Shown here one piece after another: positions 16,595 through 25,119 of a stretch of 64,000 bases of DNA. The stretch lies in NCBI RefSeq assembly GCF_010727475.1, contig NZ_AP022567.1, positions 3,844,001-3,908,000 on the forward strand, in the 5' to 3' direction. The translations under genes were made by a program, and so were the position numbers. Numbering within the stretch: the first letter of the stretch is position 1; the number at the start of each line of letters is the position of its first letter. Origin of the DNA: Mycolicibacterium mageritense. Its GTDB lineage: Bacteria > Actinomycetota > Actinomycetes > Mycobacteriales > Mycobacteriaceae. A model generated the notes under the pieces. The model made no database searches. It had not been told where the DNA came from and saw nothing but the letters and a program-made list of their open reading frames with translations.

Positions 16595-17896
16595 TCACAC
16601 CGCCTCGATCACCGAAGCCGGCGAGCCGGACCGCATGACGTGGTCGATGTGAATGTGGCGCGCGATGAACCGGCCGTTGTCGGCGACTGCCGCGATGCCC
16701 GCCCGCGCAAGTGAGTTCCCGTCGGGCAGACCCGCGTAGTACAGCCCGGGCAGCGCCCCGAGGATGCCGTCCTGCCGCAGCGGGGCACCGTCCTCATCGA
16801 GCACATGCCATGGCAGGATCCGGTAGTCCGGCGCGAATCCGGTGCACCACACGATGGTCGAGATGCCGTGGCGCGCAAGGTCGAGGTGCGTGTCGAAGCG
16901 CGTGATGGCGTCGAGGTTCACCGCGGCAGCCACGGCCGGCGCGGGCGCGACGAAGCCGCGGTCGCGCAGACCGGCGTCGATCTTGTCGATCACCGCGCGG
17001 AACGACTGCGCTGACTCTTCTGCGACGTCGATGACGTTGTCGTCGAGCGTCAGCACGCTGCCGCGCGCGGAACGCACCGAACCGACCAGCACGGCACCTT
17101 TTTCGGCGAGCGTCCCCAGATTGAGTTCGGCCCCGCCGTCCTTGACCCCGCTGACGGGCAGGCCCGGAAGGGTTGTGCCGTCGAAATCTGTTCTAGCCGT
17201 GACGAAGTCGTCGTACAGCGAGAACACGTATATCCATTCGTGGATGGTGCGTCCCCGGTAGTTCCTGGGCCACGCGCGGTGCCGTCCGACGGACAGGAAC
17301 ACGTGGCGTCCGGCATCCACCAGTTCGTCGGCGATCTGCTGCCCGCTGATCCCCGCGCCCACCACCAGGACGGCGCCGTCCGGCAGCGAACCGGGATTGC
17401 GGTAATCCCGCGAATGCAGCTGGCGGATGGCCGGGTCGACGTCTGCGGACAGGCTCGGGGTGCGCGGTGCGGCGTAGCCACCCACGGCCGCGACCAGGTT
17501 GCGCGATTCGACGACACCACCGTCGTGCAGGTGTGTGCGAAACCTCACGTCGTCGTGAACCGATGCGTCGACGGGACATTCGACGCTGCGCACCGGGGTG
17601 TGTTCGAGCACCCGCAGTTTGCGCTGCTCGACGTAGCGCCGCAGGTAGCGCGCGACCTGTGGGCCCGAAGGCAGCCCGCACGGGTCGTCGCCGTCGTATT
17701 GCGAGCCGGGCAGCCGAATCGAGCGATTCCCACTTCCCACCAACAGGCTGTCCCACCGCTCGTGCGCCCACGCCTGGCCGATCTCGGCCTTCTCGAAGAC
17801 GATCGCCTCATGGCCGATCTCGTCGAGCGCGCCGGCCACTCCACACCCTTGCTGGCCTGCGCCGATGATGACCGTCTCGGTGTATTCGCGTCCCAT
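16595..17896 (-). CDS. FAD/NAD(P)-binding flavoprotein monooxygenase (CzcO-like)
   Basis: A 433-residue flavoprotein. N-terminal FAD dinucleotide motif VIIGAGQQGCGVAGALDEIG (about 10-29), then a GxWRxRWD-like segment ERWDSLLVGSGNRSIRLPG. A second nucleotide-binding motif, VLVVGAGISGQQIADELVDA, lies in the middle and binds NADPH. IVWCTGFAPDYRILPW near the C terminus is the ATG/CTG-type FAD contact. The start ATG 17896 (MGREYTETVIIGAG) is chosen over 17968, which would extend past the promoter. A MerR gene is divergent 95 bp away and is the likely regulator; an iron-box-like sequence also sits in that gap. The substrate is unknown. Confidence 0.85.
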   Translation of the reverse strand: MGREYTETVIIGAGQQGCGVAGALDEIGHEAIVFEKAEIGQAWAHERWDSLLVGSGNRSIRLPGSQYDGDDPCGLPSGPQVARYLRRYVEQRKLRVLEHTPVRSVECPVDASVHDDVRFRTHLHDGGVVESRNLVAAVGGYAAPRTPSLSADVDPAIRQLHSRDYRNPGSLPDGAVLVVGAGISGQQIADELVDAGRHVFLSVGRHRAWPRNYRGRTIHEWIYVFSLYDDFVTARTDFDGTTLPGLPVSGVKDGGAELNLGTLAEKGAVLVGSVRSARGSVLTLDDNVIDVAEESAQSFRAVIDKIDAGLRDRGFVAPAPAVAAAVNLDAITRFDTHLDLARHGISTIVWCTGFAPDYRILPWHVLDEDGAPLRQDGILGALPGLYYAGLPDGNSLARAGIAAVADNGRFIARHIHIDHVMRSGSPASVIEAV

Positions 17897-17924
17897 GGAG
17901 ACCTTCCCTTGTTCGTCAGTTTTG

Positions 17925-17943
17925 TTAGGGTCGCCTAACTTGA
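17925..17943. promoter_or_regulatory. Candidate iron box (IdeR/DtxR-like) upstream of flavoprotein
   Basis: TTAGGGTCGCCTAACTTGA matches the 19-bp IdeR/DtxR consensus TTAGGTTAGSCTAACCTAA at 15 positions. Its core is the perfect inverted repeat GTTAGG-gtcg-CCTAAC at 17924-17939. It ends 29 bases before the flavoprotein start codon (17896), inside the expected promoter. The match level is borderline for a functional site. Confidence 0.4.
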
Positions 17944-17957
17944 ACATCTGAAGTCGG

Positions 17958-17969
17958 CTTGAGATCAAG
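17958..17969. promoter_or_regulatory. Candidate MerR operator
   Basis: CTTGAGATCAAG is a dyad (CTTGA-ga-TCAAG) centred 28 bp before the MerR start and about 65 bp before the divergent flavoprotein start. It is a plausible site for autoregulation or control of the divergent gene. Short palindromes of this size also occur by chance. Confidence 0.35.
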
Positions 17970-17991
17970 TCCTGGACCGGCGGTGGGGGAA

Positions 17992-18402
17992 ATGGCGAAG
18001 AGCGACGAATTCATGGGCATCGGAGCGGCCGCGCGCCGCTTCGGGCTGGCCGAATCGGCACTGCGGTACTGGGAGGAGCGAGGCCTGTTGCGCCCCGCGC
18101 AGCGGCGGTCGAACTGGCGGCTCTACGGACCCGAGGAGCTGCACCGGATCGGGCTGATCCACATGTGGCGGGAAACCGGCCTGATGAGCCTCGACGAGAT
18201 CACGACGATCCTCACCGCGCGCAGCCACGACTGGCGCCACGCCGTGCGCGACCGACTCCGGGCGATCGAGCGGCAGCAGGAGCGGCTGGCGAAAGCCAAG
18301 GCGCACCTCGAGCACCTTTTGACGTGCCCGGACGAGAATCCGGCCGAAGACTGCCCGTACCTACGGGCAATGACGGCTGAACAAGCCTGCGGTCCGGCTT
18401 GA
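17992..18402 (+). CDS. MerR-family transcriptional regulator
   Basis: A 136-residue protein. The winged HTH is at about 7-75 (MGIGAAARRFGLAESALRYW, then EERGLLRPAQRRSNWRLYGP), followed by a long dimerisation helix (HAVRDRLRAIERQQERLAKA, then KAHLEHLLTC). The tail has two cysteines (TCPDENPAEDCPYLR) that could form an effector-binding pair, though not in a known metal-sensor pattern. The start ATG 17992 follows GGGGGA. It is divergent from the flavoprotein gene, its probable target. Confidence 0.88.
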   Translation: MAKSDEFMGIGAAARRFGLAESALRYWEERGLLRPAQRRSNWRLYGPEELHRIGLIHMWRETGLMSLDEITTILTARSHDWRHAVRDRLRAIERQQERLAKAKAHLEHLLTCPDENPAEDCPYLRAMTAEQACGPA

Positions 18403-18430
18403 GCGGCGACGGGTCAGGCATGCTCGACTC

Positions 18431-18937
18431 ATGGACCGTTCTGTCGCGCTGACCGATCCGGCACACCCGCCGAGTCGCAAGGCGCCGCTGGCGTGGGCGC
18501 TGGGCGCGGCCATTCCGTGGGCGGTGCTGGCCGTGGCGCAGGTGGTCTGGCTCGCCCTGGACCGGCGGCTGCTGTGGCTGCACGGCGTCGCCGCGGCCGT
18601 CACCGTACTCGGGGTCGTGCTGTTCGTGATCGTGGTTCCGATGTGGCGCTACCGCGTGCACCGGTGGGACATCAACCTCGACAGCGGAACTCCCGCGGTC
18701 TACACCCGGACCGGCTGGCTGGTGCAGGAGCGCCGCATCGCGCCGATCTCGCGGGTGCAGACCGTCGACACGTACCGGGGTCCGTTGGACCGGCTGTTCG
18801 GGTTGGCCAACGTCACGGTGACGACCGCGTCGTCGGCCGGTGCGGTCCGCATCGTCGCACTCGACGTCGACGTCGCCGACCGCGTTGTGGCGCAACTGAC
18901 CGATATCGCGGCCATCGGCGAACAGGACGCCACGTGA
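18431..18937 (+). CDS. Bacterial PH-domain (YdbS-like) membrane protein
   Basis: A 168-residue protein with two TM segments (WALGAAIPWAVLAVAQVVWL and LHGVAAAVTVLGVVLFVIVV) followed by a bPH_2 domain: YRVHRWDINLDSGTPAVYTR, then TGWLVQERRIAPISRVQTVD, then PLDRLFGLANVTVTTASS. It is the YdbS partner of the next gene, whose GTG start overlaps this stop by 4 bp. In other bacteria such pairs sit in the membrane and have unclear roles in envelope stress or protein transport. Confidence 0.85.
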   Translation: MDRSVALTDPAHPPSRKAPLAWALGAAIPWAVLAVAQVVWLALDRRLLWLHGVAAAVTVLGVVLFVIVVPMWRYRVHRWDINLDSGTPAVYTRTGWLVQERRIAPISRVQTVDTYRGPLDRLFGLANVTVTTASSAGAVRIVALDVDVADRVVAQLTDIAAIGEQDAT

Positions 18938-20373
18938 CCGAGCAGTGGCAGCGGCTGAGCCCCCGGATGCTGCTCGTGCATCCGGTTCATGAAGTGCTTC
19001 AACAGATTCCACTGCTGATCGGCTCGGTGGTGCTGGGATCGACGACGGGGAACCCGCTGTGGATCGTCGCGGCGCTTGCGTTGACCGTCGCGTTCGGCCT
19101 GGCCCGCTGGTTCACCACGAGCTACCGCATCGAGCCGGATGAGGTGCGGCTGCGAACCGGCGTGGTGCAGCGCAAGGTGCTGTCGGTGCCCCGCAACCGG
19201 ATTCGCTCGGTGTCGACCGATGCCAGACTGCTGCACCGCTTGCTCGGGCTGACCGTCTTGCGGATCAGCACTGGGCAGGAGGGCAAGGGCGACAACGACT
19301 TCGCGCTCGACGCCGTCGAGGCGCAGCAGGTACCTCAGCTGCGGGCCATTCTGCTGGCCGACGTCGTGCCGGTCACCGAGTCCGCACAGGGGCAGGTGTT
19401 GGCGCGGTGGCAGCCGAGCTGGCTGCGCTACAGCCCGTTGAGTTTCACCGGTCTGGCCATGATCGCCGCGGCTGTCGGCGTGGTCTATCAGGCGGGCGCA
19501 GGCGCCGCGCTGAGAGAATCCGAGCTCGCGCAGTCGGGCCTGGACGCTGCCGAGCGATTCGGCGTGGCGGCCAGTGTGGCGCTCGGGGCGGTTGTGGTGC
19601 TGGTGCTCTCGGTCGTGCTCTCGGTGCTGCGTTCGCTCGTGACCTACGGAAACCTGGTGCTGCGGCGGGATTCCGATGTGCTGCATCTGCAGCACGGGCT
19701 GCTGCGGTTGCGCGAGCACACCTACGACATGCGCCGGCTGCGCGGCGGCACGCTCCGGGAACCCCTGCTGGTGCGGTTGTTCGGCGGGGCGCGCCTGGAC
19801 GCCGTGATGACGGGTGTCGGCGGTGAAGGCGAAGCGTCACTGCTGCTGCCGCCGTGCCCGGCCACGACCGCGACGGCGGTGCTCACCGAATTGATCGGCC
19901 GGCCCGATACGGTGGCAGGTCCGCTGCGGCCGCACGGTCCAGCAGCGGTGCGCCGGCGGTGGACTCGGGCGCTCACGGTTCCCGGCCTGGCGCTCATCGC
20001 GCTGATGGTCATGCGGCCCCCGGTGTGGATGTGGGTGCTGTGGGTTCTGTTCACCGTCGCTGCGGCGCTGCTGGCGGTGGATCGGGCGCGGGCGTTGGGG
20101 CATCGCGTCGACTCGGGTTGGCTCGTGGCGCGCACCGGCAGCCTGGACCGCCGGCGGGACTGCCTCGACACGGCAGGCATCATCGGCTGGACCGTGCGGC
20201 AGACGCTGCTGCAGCGCCGCGCCGGTGTGGCGACATTGGTCGCGGCGACCGCCGCGGGCCAGAAGCGCTACCAGGTCATCGATGTTCCCGCGGCGCAGGC
20301 GTGGGCGATAGTTTCCGCGGCGTCACCGTGGGTCGCCGACAACCGCTGGGCGGCGGGCCCCGAGTTGCGCTGA
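18934..20373 (+). CDS. Bacterial PH-domain (YdbT-like) membrane protein
   Basis: A 479-residue protein with three bPH_2 domains. They are identified by the repeated phrase of an RTGWL/RTGVV strand followed by R/I-x-x-V (VRLRTGVVQRKVLSVPRNRI; HLQHGLLRLREHTYDMRRLR; WLVARTGSLDRRRDCLDTAG), each preceded by two hydrophobic segments. It forms a translationally coupled pair with the upstream YdbS-like gene (GTGA overlap at 18934). The start is GTG 18934; the longer open frame upstream is antisense-like shadow coding over the neighbour. Confidence 0.87.
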   Translation: MTEQWQRLSPRMLLVHPVHEVLQQIPLLIGSVVLGSTTGNPLWIVAALALTVAFGLARWFTTSYRIEPDEVRLRTGVVQRKVLSVPRNRIRSVSTDARLLHRLLGLTVLRISTGQEGKGDNDFALDAVEAQQVPQLRAILLADVVPVTESAQGQVLARWQPSWLRYSPLSFTGLAMIAAAVGVVYQAGAGAALRESELAQSGLDAAERFGVAASVALGAVVVLVLSVVLSVLRSLVTYGNLVLRRDSDVLHLQHGLLRLREHTYDMRRLRGGTLREPLLVRLFGGARLDAVMTGVGGEGEASLLLPPCPATTATAVLTELIGRPDTVAGPLRPHGPAAVRRRWTRALTVPGLALIALMVMRPPVWMWVLWVLFTVAAALLAVDRARALGHRVDSGWLVARTGSLDRRRDCLDTAGIIGWTVRQTLLQRRAGVATLVAATAAGQKRYQVIDVPAAQAWAIVSAASPWVADNRWAAGPELR

Positions 20374-20398
20374 CCCGGCGGGCGTTTACTGTCGCTGC

Positions 20399-21214
20399 AT
20401 GGCGATCGGTGGAGTGCTCTTCGACATCGACGGTGTGCTGGTGACCTCGTGGCAGCCCATAGCCGGCGCTGCCGAAACGCTGCAGGTTCTGGCCGAACAT
20501 CAGATTGCCCGGTCCTATCTGACCAACACCACCACCCGGACCCGCGCCCAGATCTCCGAGTTGCTGACGTCGGCGGGCATGAACGTTGCCGCCGACGAGG
20601 TGATCACGGCCGCGGTGCTCACGGCCGACTACGTGCGTGACCGCTACCCGGACGCGCGATGTTTCCTGGTCAACAGCGGCCAGATCGGTGAGGACATGCC
20701 GGGTGTCGACGTCGTGTACTCCAGCGACTTCACCGGGCCGCAGACCCCCGAGACGCCCGATGTGGTGCTGCTGGGCGGAGCCGGGCCCGAGTACAGCCAC
20801 CTCACGCTTAGTTGGGTCTACGACTGGATGGCCCAAGGGGTACCGGTGGTCGCGATGCATCGCAGCACGTCGTGGACCACGACCGACGGCCTGCGCATCG
20901 ATACCGGTATGTACCTGATCGGCATGGAGGAGACCTCCGGCCGCAAGGCCACCGCGGTCGGCAAGCCCGCACCCGAAGGATTCCTGGCCGCTGCCAACCG
21001 GCTCGGTGTGGACCCTGAAGAGATGTACATGATCGGCGACGATCTCAACAACGACGTGCTGGCCGCCCAGGTGGTCGGCATGACCGGCGTGCTGGTGCGC
21101 ACCGGGAAGTTCCGCCAGCAGACGTTGGACCGCTGGGCCGCAGACGAATTCGCGATGCAGCCCAACCACGTCATCGACTCCGTCGCCGATCTTCCGGAGT
21201 TGTTGGGGCTGTAG
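20399..21214 (+). CDS. HAD-superfamily IIA phosphatase (NagD/LHPP-like)
   Basis: A 271-residue hydrolase. HAD motif I is LFDIDGVLV (D9 nucleophile, D11), motif II SYLTNTTTR (Thr/Asn), motif III Lys in GKPAPEGF and motif IV MIGDDLNNDVLAA. The IIA-type cap sits between motifs II and III. It dephosphorylates a small metabolite that cannot be specified. It lies 25 bp after the PH-domain gene on the same strand and ends 3 bp before the convergent helicase stop. Confidence 0.88.
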   Translation: MAIGGVLFDIDGVLVTSWQPIAGAAETLQVLAEHQIARSYLTNTTTRTRAQISELLTSAGMNVAADEVITAAVLTADYVRDRYPDARCFLVNSGQIGEDMPGVDVVYSSDFTGPQTPETPDVVLLGGAGPEYSHLTLSWVYDWMAQGVPVVAMHRSTSWTTTDGLRIDTGMYLIGMEETSGRKATAVGKPAPEGFLAAANRLGVDPEEMYMIGDDLNNDVLAAQVVGMTGVLVRTGKFRQQTLDRWAADEFAMQPNHVIDSVADLPELLGL

Positions 21215-21217
21215 GCG

Positions 21218-22924
21218 TCAGGCCTTGAGGTCGCGCACCGCCTCGATGCGGGCCTTCAGCTGATCCGTGGTGGCCGCCGCGACGGGCGGGCCCCCGCAGA
21301 TGCGTCGCAACTCATTGTGAATCCAGCCGTGCGGCTTGCCCGTGCGGTGATGCGCGATGGTCACCAAAGCGTTGAGTTCACGTCGCAATTCCCGGATCTG
21401 GCCGTGCGTGGTGCGTGGCGCCGGCGGCCCACCCGAGACCGCAGCTTCGGCCGTGCGCTTGGTGAGTTGCTCATCTTGCCTGCGGCGCAAAAGGTCTCGC
21501 ATCTGCTCGGCGTCGAGCAGGCCGGGGATGCCGAGATAGTCGGCCTCCTCGTCGCTGCCGGCCGGGGTCGCGGTGCCGAATGATGCGCCGTCGAAGATGA
21601 CCTGGTCGAGCTCGGCGTCCGCGCCCAGGTACTCGAAGCCGTTCTCCAGCTCGCTCTTCTCGTCCTTGCGCTTCTCGGCGGCTTCGAGCGCCTCGTCATC
21701 GAGCCCGTCGGACTCCCGGTGCGGCTTGCCCAGCACATGGTTGCGTTGGGCTTCCATCTCGCTGGCCAAGAGCAGCAGGTTGGGCACCGAGGGCAGGAAG
21801 ATGCTCGCGGTCTCGCCGGCCCGGCGGGATCGCACGAACCGGCCGATGGCCTGCGCGAAGAACAACGGTGTCGAGGCGCTCGTCGCGTACACGCCGACCG
21901 ACAGCCGCGGCACGTCGACGCCCTCGGACACCATGCGCACCGCGACCAACCAGCGGCTGGTCCCTGCCGAGAACTGGCTGATCCGGTCCGAGGCGCCCGG
22001 ATCGTCGGACAGGACCACGGTCGGGGCCTCACCGGTGATCTTGGTGAGCAGGTCGGCGTAGGCGCGGGCAGTGGTCTGGTTGGTGGCGATGATCATGCCG
22101 CCGGCGTCGGGCACGTGCTGACGCTTCTGCTGCAGCCGCTTGTCGGCAGCCGCGATGACCGCGGGCATCCATTCGCCCGCCGGGTTCAGCGCGGTGCGCC
22201 AGGCCCGCGCGGTCTGCTCGGCCGTCAACGGTTCGCCGAGCCGGGCCGCATGTTCCTCGCCGGCACTGTCGCGCCAGCGGGCCTCACCCGAGTAGGCCAG
22301 GAACACCACGGGCCGGACCACGCCGTCGGCCAGGGCATCGGCATAGCCGTAGACATGGTCGGCCTTCGAGCGCTGGAATCCGCTCTCGTCGGGCTCATAG
22401 TTCACGAACGGGATCGGGCTGTCATCGCTGCGGAACGGCGTACCGGTGAGAGCCAGGCGCCGCGTCGCGTCGTCAAACGCCTCGCGCATCGCGTCGCCCC
22501 AGCTCTTCGAGTCACCGCCGTGGTGGATCTCGTCGAAGATGACCAGAGTCTTGCGGTTCTCGGTGCGCACGCGGTGCCGCGTGGGGTGGCTGGCCACCTG
22601 CGCGTAGGTGACGACGACGCCGTGGTACTCGGACGAGGTCTGCGAGTCGGAGTTGCTGAACTTCGGATCCAGCGCGATGCCGTTACGTGCCGCCGACTGT
22701 GCCCACTGGATCTTGAGGTGCTCGGTGGGCACCACCACGGTGACCGCGTCGACCGTGCGGTCATTGAGCAGTTCAGCCGCGATCCGCAGCGCAAACGTCG
22801 TCTTCCCCGCGCCCGGGGTGGCCACCGCCAGGTAATCCCGTGGTTTGGCGGTCAAATATTTCACCAGCGCCTTGCGCTGCCAGCCCCGCAGTGCCTGGGT
22901 GCTGGGCGCCGCATCAGCCCGCAC
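21218..22924 (-). CDS. Superfamily 2 DEAD-like helicase/ATPase
   Basis: A 568-residue SF2 protein of the ResIII/UvrB type. Motif I ATPGAGKTTFA (about 34-44), motif Ia VVVPTEHLKIQW, motif II DEIHH (a DEAH variant), motif III LTGTPFRSD, motif V GVDVPRLSVG and motif VI QAIGRFVRSRR. The C-terminal about 150 residues are charged and end in a small helical segment (LRRELNALVTIAHHRTGKPH) that may bind nucleic acid. There is no methylase or nuclease gene next to it, so it is not part of an obvious restriction system. A role in DNA or RNA repair is possible. Confidence 0.85.
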   Translation of the reverse strand: MRADAAPSTQALRGWQRKALVKYLTAKPRDYLAVATPGAGKTTFALRIAAELLNDRTVDAVTVVVPTEHLKIQWAQSAARNGIALDPKFSNSDSQTSSEYHGVVVTYAQVASHPTRHRVRTENRKTLVIFDEIHHGGDSKSWGDAMREAFDDATRRLALTGTPFRSDDSPIPFVNYEPDESGFQRSKADHVYGYADALADGVVRPVVFLAYSGEARWRDSAGEEHAARLGEPLTAEQTARAWRTALNPAGEWMPAVIAAADKRLQQKRQHVPDAGGMIIATNQTTARAYADLLTKITGEAPTVVLSDDPGASDRISQFSAGTSRWLVAVRMVSEGVDVPRLSVGVYATSASTPLFFAQAIGRFVRSRRAGETASIFLPSVPNLLLLASEMEAQRNHVLGKPHRESDGLDDEALEAAEKRKDEKSELENGFEYLGADAELDQVIFDGASFGTATPAGSDEEADYLGIPGLLDAEQMRDLLRRRQDEQLTKRTAEAAVSGGPPAPRTTHGQIRELRRELNALVTIAHHRTGKPHGWIHNELRRICGGPPVAAATTDQLKARIEAVRDLKA

Positions 22925-23008
22925 CCGAGGACTCCTCTCAGTCGGAAAGCAGTCTATGACAGGGCGTTACGTCAGCGCATATCCGCAGGAACATACCGGG
23001 CGTGTCGC

Positions 23009-23515
23009 TCAGATGAAGTAGTTGTCGTTCTTGACGAACCACTCGGCGCGCTCGTCGTCGGTCAGGTCGGCCAGCTGGGCGAATCCCTCGAAATAGGCTT
23101 CGCGCGGCGCGCCCGGAGCAAACAACATCAGTAACGACGTCGGCGCGTCGGCCTCGTTGCGAAACCCGTGGATACCGCCCGGCGGAACGTAGAGGAAGTC
23201 GCCCTGGTTACCGTCGCGCCAATCGGTGCCGTCGTAGAGCCTGACGGTGCCGGACAGCACGAAGAACGCCTCGGACATCGCGCGGTGGAAATGCGGGCCC
23301 GGCCCGCCGCCCTGCGGACTGATGTCGACACGGTACAGCCCGTAGTCGCCGCCCGTCTGCTGTTGGTTGGCCAGGTAGTGATACTTGACCAAGCCGAACG
23401 AGTCGTAGTCGGGCGGCTCGTCACCACGCCTCAGCCAGGCGCTGACCTCCGGCTCGGCTTTGGTGTAGCGGACCGGGGGATAGGGCGGCACATTCCTGGG
23501 ATCCCAGAGTGACAC
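23009..23515 (-). CDS. Cupin-domain protein
   Basis: A 168-residue single-domain cupin. Motif 1 is GPGPHFHRAMSEAFFVLSG (metal ligands H-x-H and E) and motif 2 GDFLYVPPGGIHGFRNE (H). The fold usually holds a divalent metal for dioxygenase, isomerase or binding functions. The start is GTG 23515 (MSLWDPRNVPPYPPV). The open frame continues far upstream but becomes a shadow of the SDR gene. It lies 29 bp downstream of that SDR and is probably co-transcribed with it. Confidence 0.85.
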   Translation of the reverse strand: MSLWDPRNVPPYPPVRYTKAEPEVSAWLRRGDEPPDYDSFGLVKYHYLANQQQTGGDYGLYRVDISPQGGGPGPHFHRAMSEAFFVLSGTVRLYDGTDWRDGNQGDFLYVPPGGIHGFRNEADAPTSLLMLFAPGAPREAYFEGFAQLADLTDDERAEWFVKNDNYFI

Positions 23516-23544
23516 GTCGCCCAGCCTAGCCGTGGCGATCGGAC

Positions 23545-24462
23545 TCAGGCGCGGCTGTCCTGCAGGGCCGGGAACGTCACCCCGGTGAGTTCTTCGGACA
23601 CCGCCCACAACCGGCGCTGCAACTCCAGGTCGTGCGACTGGTCGCTGGACGGCACCACCTTGGGGTAGCCGCGGGTGGTGAAGTTCGGCCCGAAGTACTG
23701 GCCGCCGAGCGCACCCGGGTCTGTCGCCGCGCGCAGGGTCGGCAGTGCGCCCGCCGCGGCGTCCTGGACCAGCGGCCGGATCAGCGGAACGGCCCGCTGC
23801 AAGGCGGTCGGCAGATGACGCATCAGCTCGGTGTCCGAGCCGCCGGGATGCGCGGCCAGCGCCGTGGTCTTCTCGCCGGTGAGCCTGCGCTGCAACTCGT
23901 AGGTGAACAGCAGGTTGGCGAGCTTGGACTGGCCGTACGCGCCGACGCGGTTGTAGCTGCGCTCCCACTGCAGGTCGTCGAAGTGGATCGAGGCGTTGAT
24001 GCGGTGCCCGATGCTGCTCACCGTGACGACCCGCGAGCCGGTGATGGGCAGGAGGCGCTCCAAGAGCAGGCCGGTGAGCGCGAAGTGGCCGAGGTGGTTG
24101 GTGCCGAACTGCAGCTCGAAGCCGTCGGCCGTGGTTTGTTTGGGCGGGTACATGACGCCGGCGTTGTTGATCAGCAGGTCGATGGAGTCGTGTTTGGCCT
24201 TGATCTCGTCGGCGGCTTCGCGCACCGATGCCAGTGCGCCGAGGTCGAGGCGTTGCAGTTCCAGGTCGGCGGCCGGGACGGCACGCGAGATCCACTCGAC
24301 GGCGGCTTTGCCCTTCTCAAGGTTGCGCACGGCGAGCACGACCCGGGCGCCCTTGGCGGCCAGTGCTTTGGCGGTCTCGATGCCGAGGCCGGTGTTGGCG
24401 CCCGTGACGACGGCAATGCGACCGGTTTGGTCCGGAATGTTGGCGGTGGTCCATTTGGTCAT
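23545..24462 (-). CDS. Short-chain dehydrogenase/reductase, TetR-controlled paralogue
   Basis: A 305-residue SDR with VVTGANTGLGIETAKAL (cofactor), LLINNAGVMYPPKQTT, Ser in VSSIGHRI and YGQSK. It is a close relative of the SDR at 15640-16563. Upstream lie two operator-like dyads and a divergent TetR gene, so this copy appears inducible while the other keeps the ancestral moeA-groEL location. The leftward cupin 29 bp downstream probably belongs to the same transcript. The substrate is unknown. Confidence 0.9.
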   Translation of the reverse strand: MTKWTTANIPDQTGRIAVVTGANTGLGIETAKALAAKGARVVLAVRNLEKGKAAVEWISRAVPAADLELQRLDLGALASVREAADEIKAKHDSIDLLINNAGVMYPPKQTTADGFELQFGTNHLGHFALTGLLLERLLPITGSRVVTVSSIGHRINASIHFDDLQWERSYNRVGAYGQSKLANLLFTYELQRRLTGEKTTALAAHPGGSDTELMRHLPTALQRAVPLIRPLVQDAAAGALPTLRAATDPGALGGQYFGPNFTTRGYPKVVPSSDQSHDLELQRRLWAVSEELTGVTFPALQDSRA

Positions 24463-24485
24463 GAGAGACTCCTGGGAGGGCTAAA

Positions 24486-24501
24486 CGGAGTACGCACTCC
24501 G
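24486..24501. promoter_or_regulatory. TetR operator-like dyad 1
   Basis: CGGAGT-acgc-ACTCCG is a perfect 6-bp-arm inverted repeat, extended in context to AACGGAGTACGCACTCCGGT. It lies 24 bp from the SDR start and resembles a second site at 24517-24534. Confidence 0.6.
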
Positions 24502-24516
24502 GTTGATGTCGACTAT

Positions 24517-24534
24517 ACGGAACGCGCGCCCCGT
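24517..24534. promoter_or_regulatory. TetR operator-like dyad 2
   Basis: ACGGAACGCGCGCCCCGT aligns to the first site with 14 of 20 matching positions over the extended windows (ACGGA..., CGC, CCG, TT in register). It lies 31 bp from the TetR ATG. TATACG at 24514-24519 could be a -10 for the rightward promoter, overlapped by this site. Confidence 0.45.
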
Positions 24535-24564
24535 TTTGTCAATGGGTTGTGAGGTGATGACGAG

Positions 24565-25119
24565 ATGCGTGCGGATGCGGCACGGAACCGTGCCCGGGTG
24601 CTGGAGGTTGCCTACGCCACGTTCGCGTCCGACGGGTTGGCGGTGCCCATCGACGAGATCGCCCGGCGGGCCGGCGTCGGCGCCGGAACCGTCTATCGAC
24701 ATTTCCCCTCCAAGGAAGATCTGTTCCGGGCAGTGATCGCCGAACGGATCCGCGGGGTCGTCGACGAAGGGCGCGCGCTGCTCGAGCAGAATCCCGCCAG
24801 CGGGTTGTTCGACTTCCTCCGGTCGATGGTGCTGCAGTGGGGCGCCGCCGACCGCGGACTGGTCGACGCCCTCGCCGGGCTCGGCATCGACGTCACGACG
24901 GTCGTACCGGACGCCGAGAACGAATACATGGCGGTCCTCGGCGAGCTGCTCGCCGCAGCCCAACGGGCGGGCACGGTGCGACCGGACGTCACGGCCGCCG
25001 AGGTCAAGGCGCTCATGGTCGGCTGCCAGGCCATGCAGGGCTACAACGCCGATGTGGCCGAGCATGTCACCGATGTCGTCTTCGACGGATTGCGGGCCGG
25101 AGTAGCGTCGGGCAAATGA
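24565..25119 (+). CDS. TetR-family transcriptional regulator
   Basis: A 184-residue protein. The HTH is at about 8-52 (RVLEVAYATFASDGLAVPID, then EIARRAGVGAGTVYRHFPSK), the C terminus is a helical ligand domain. It is divergent from the SDR with two related dyads in the 102-bp gap, which is good contextual evidence for autoregulation and SDR control. The stop overlaps the ATG of the downstream F420-type oxidoreductase (ATGA), so that enzyme is probably in the same regulon. Confidence 0.9.
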   Translation: MRADAARNRARVLEVAYATFASDGLAVPIDEIARRAGVGAGTVYRHFPSKEDLFRAVIAERIRGVVDEGRALLEQNPASGLFDFLRSMVLQWGAADRGLVDALAGLGIDVTTVVPDAENEYMAVLGELLAAAQRAGTVRPDVTAAEVKALMVGCQAMQGYNADVAEHVTDVVFDGLRAGVASGK

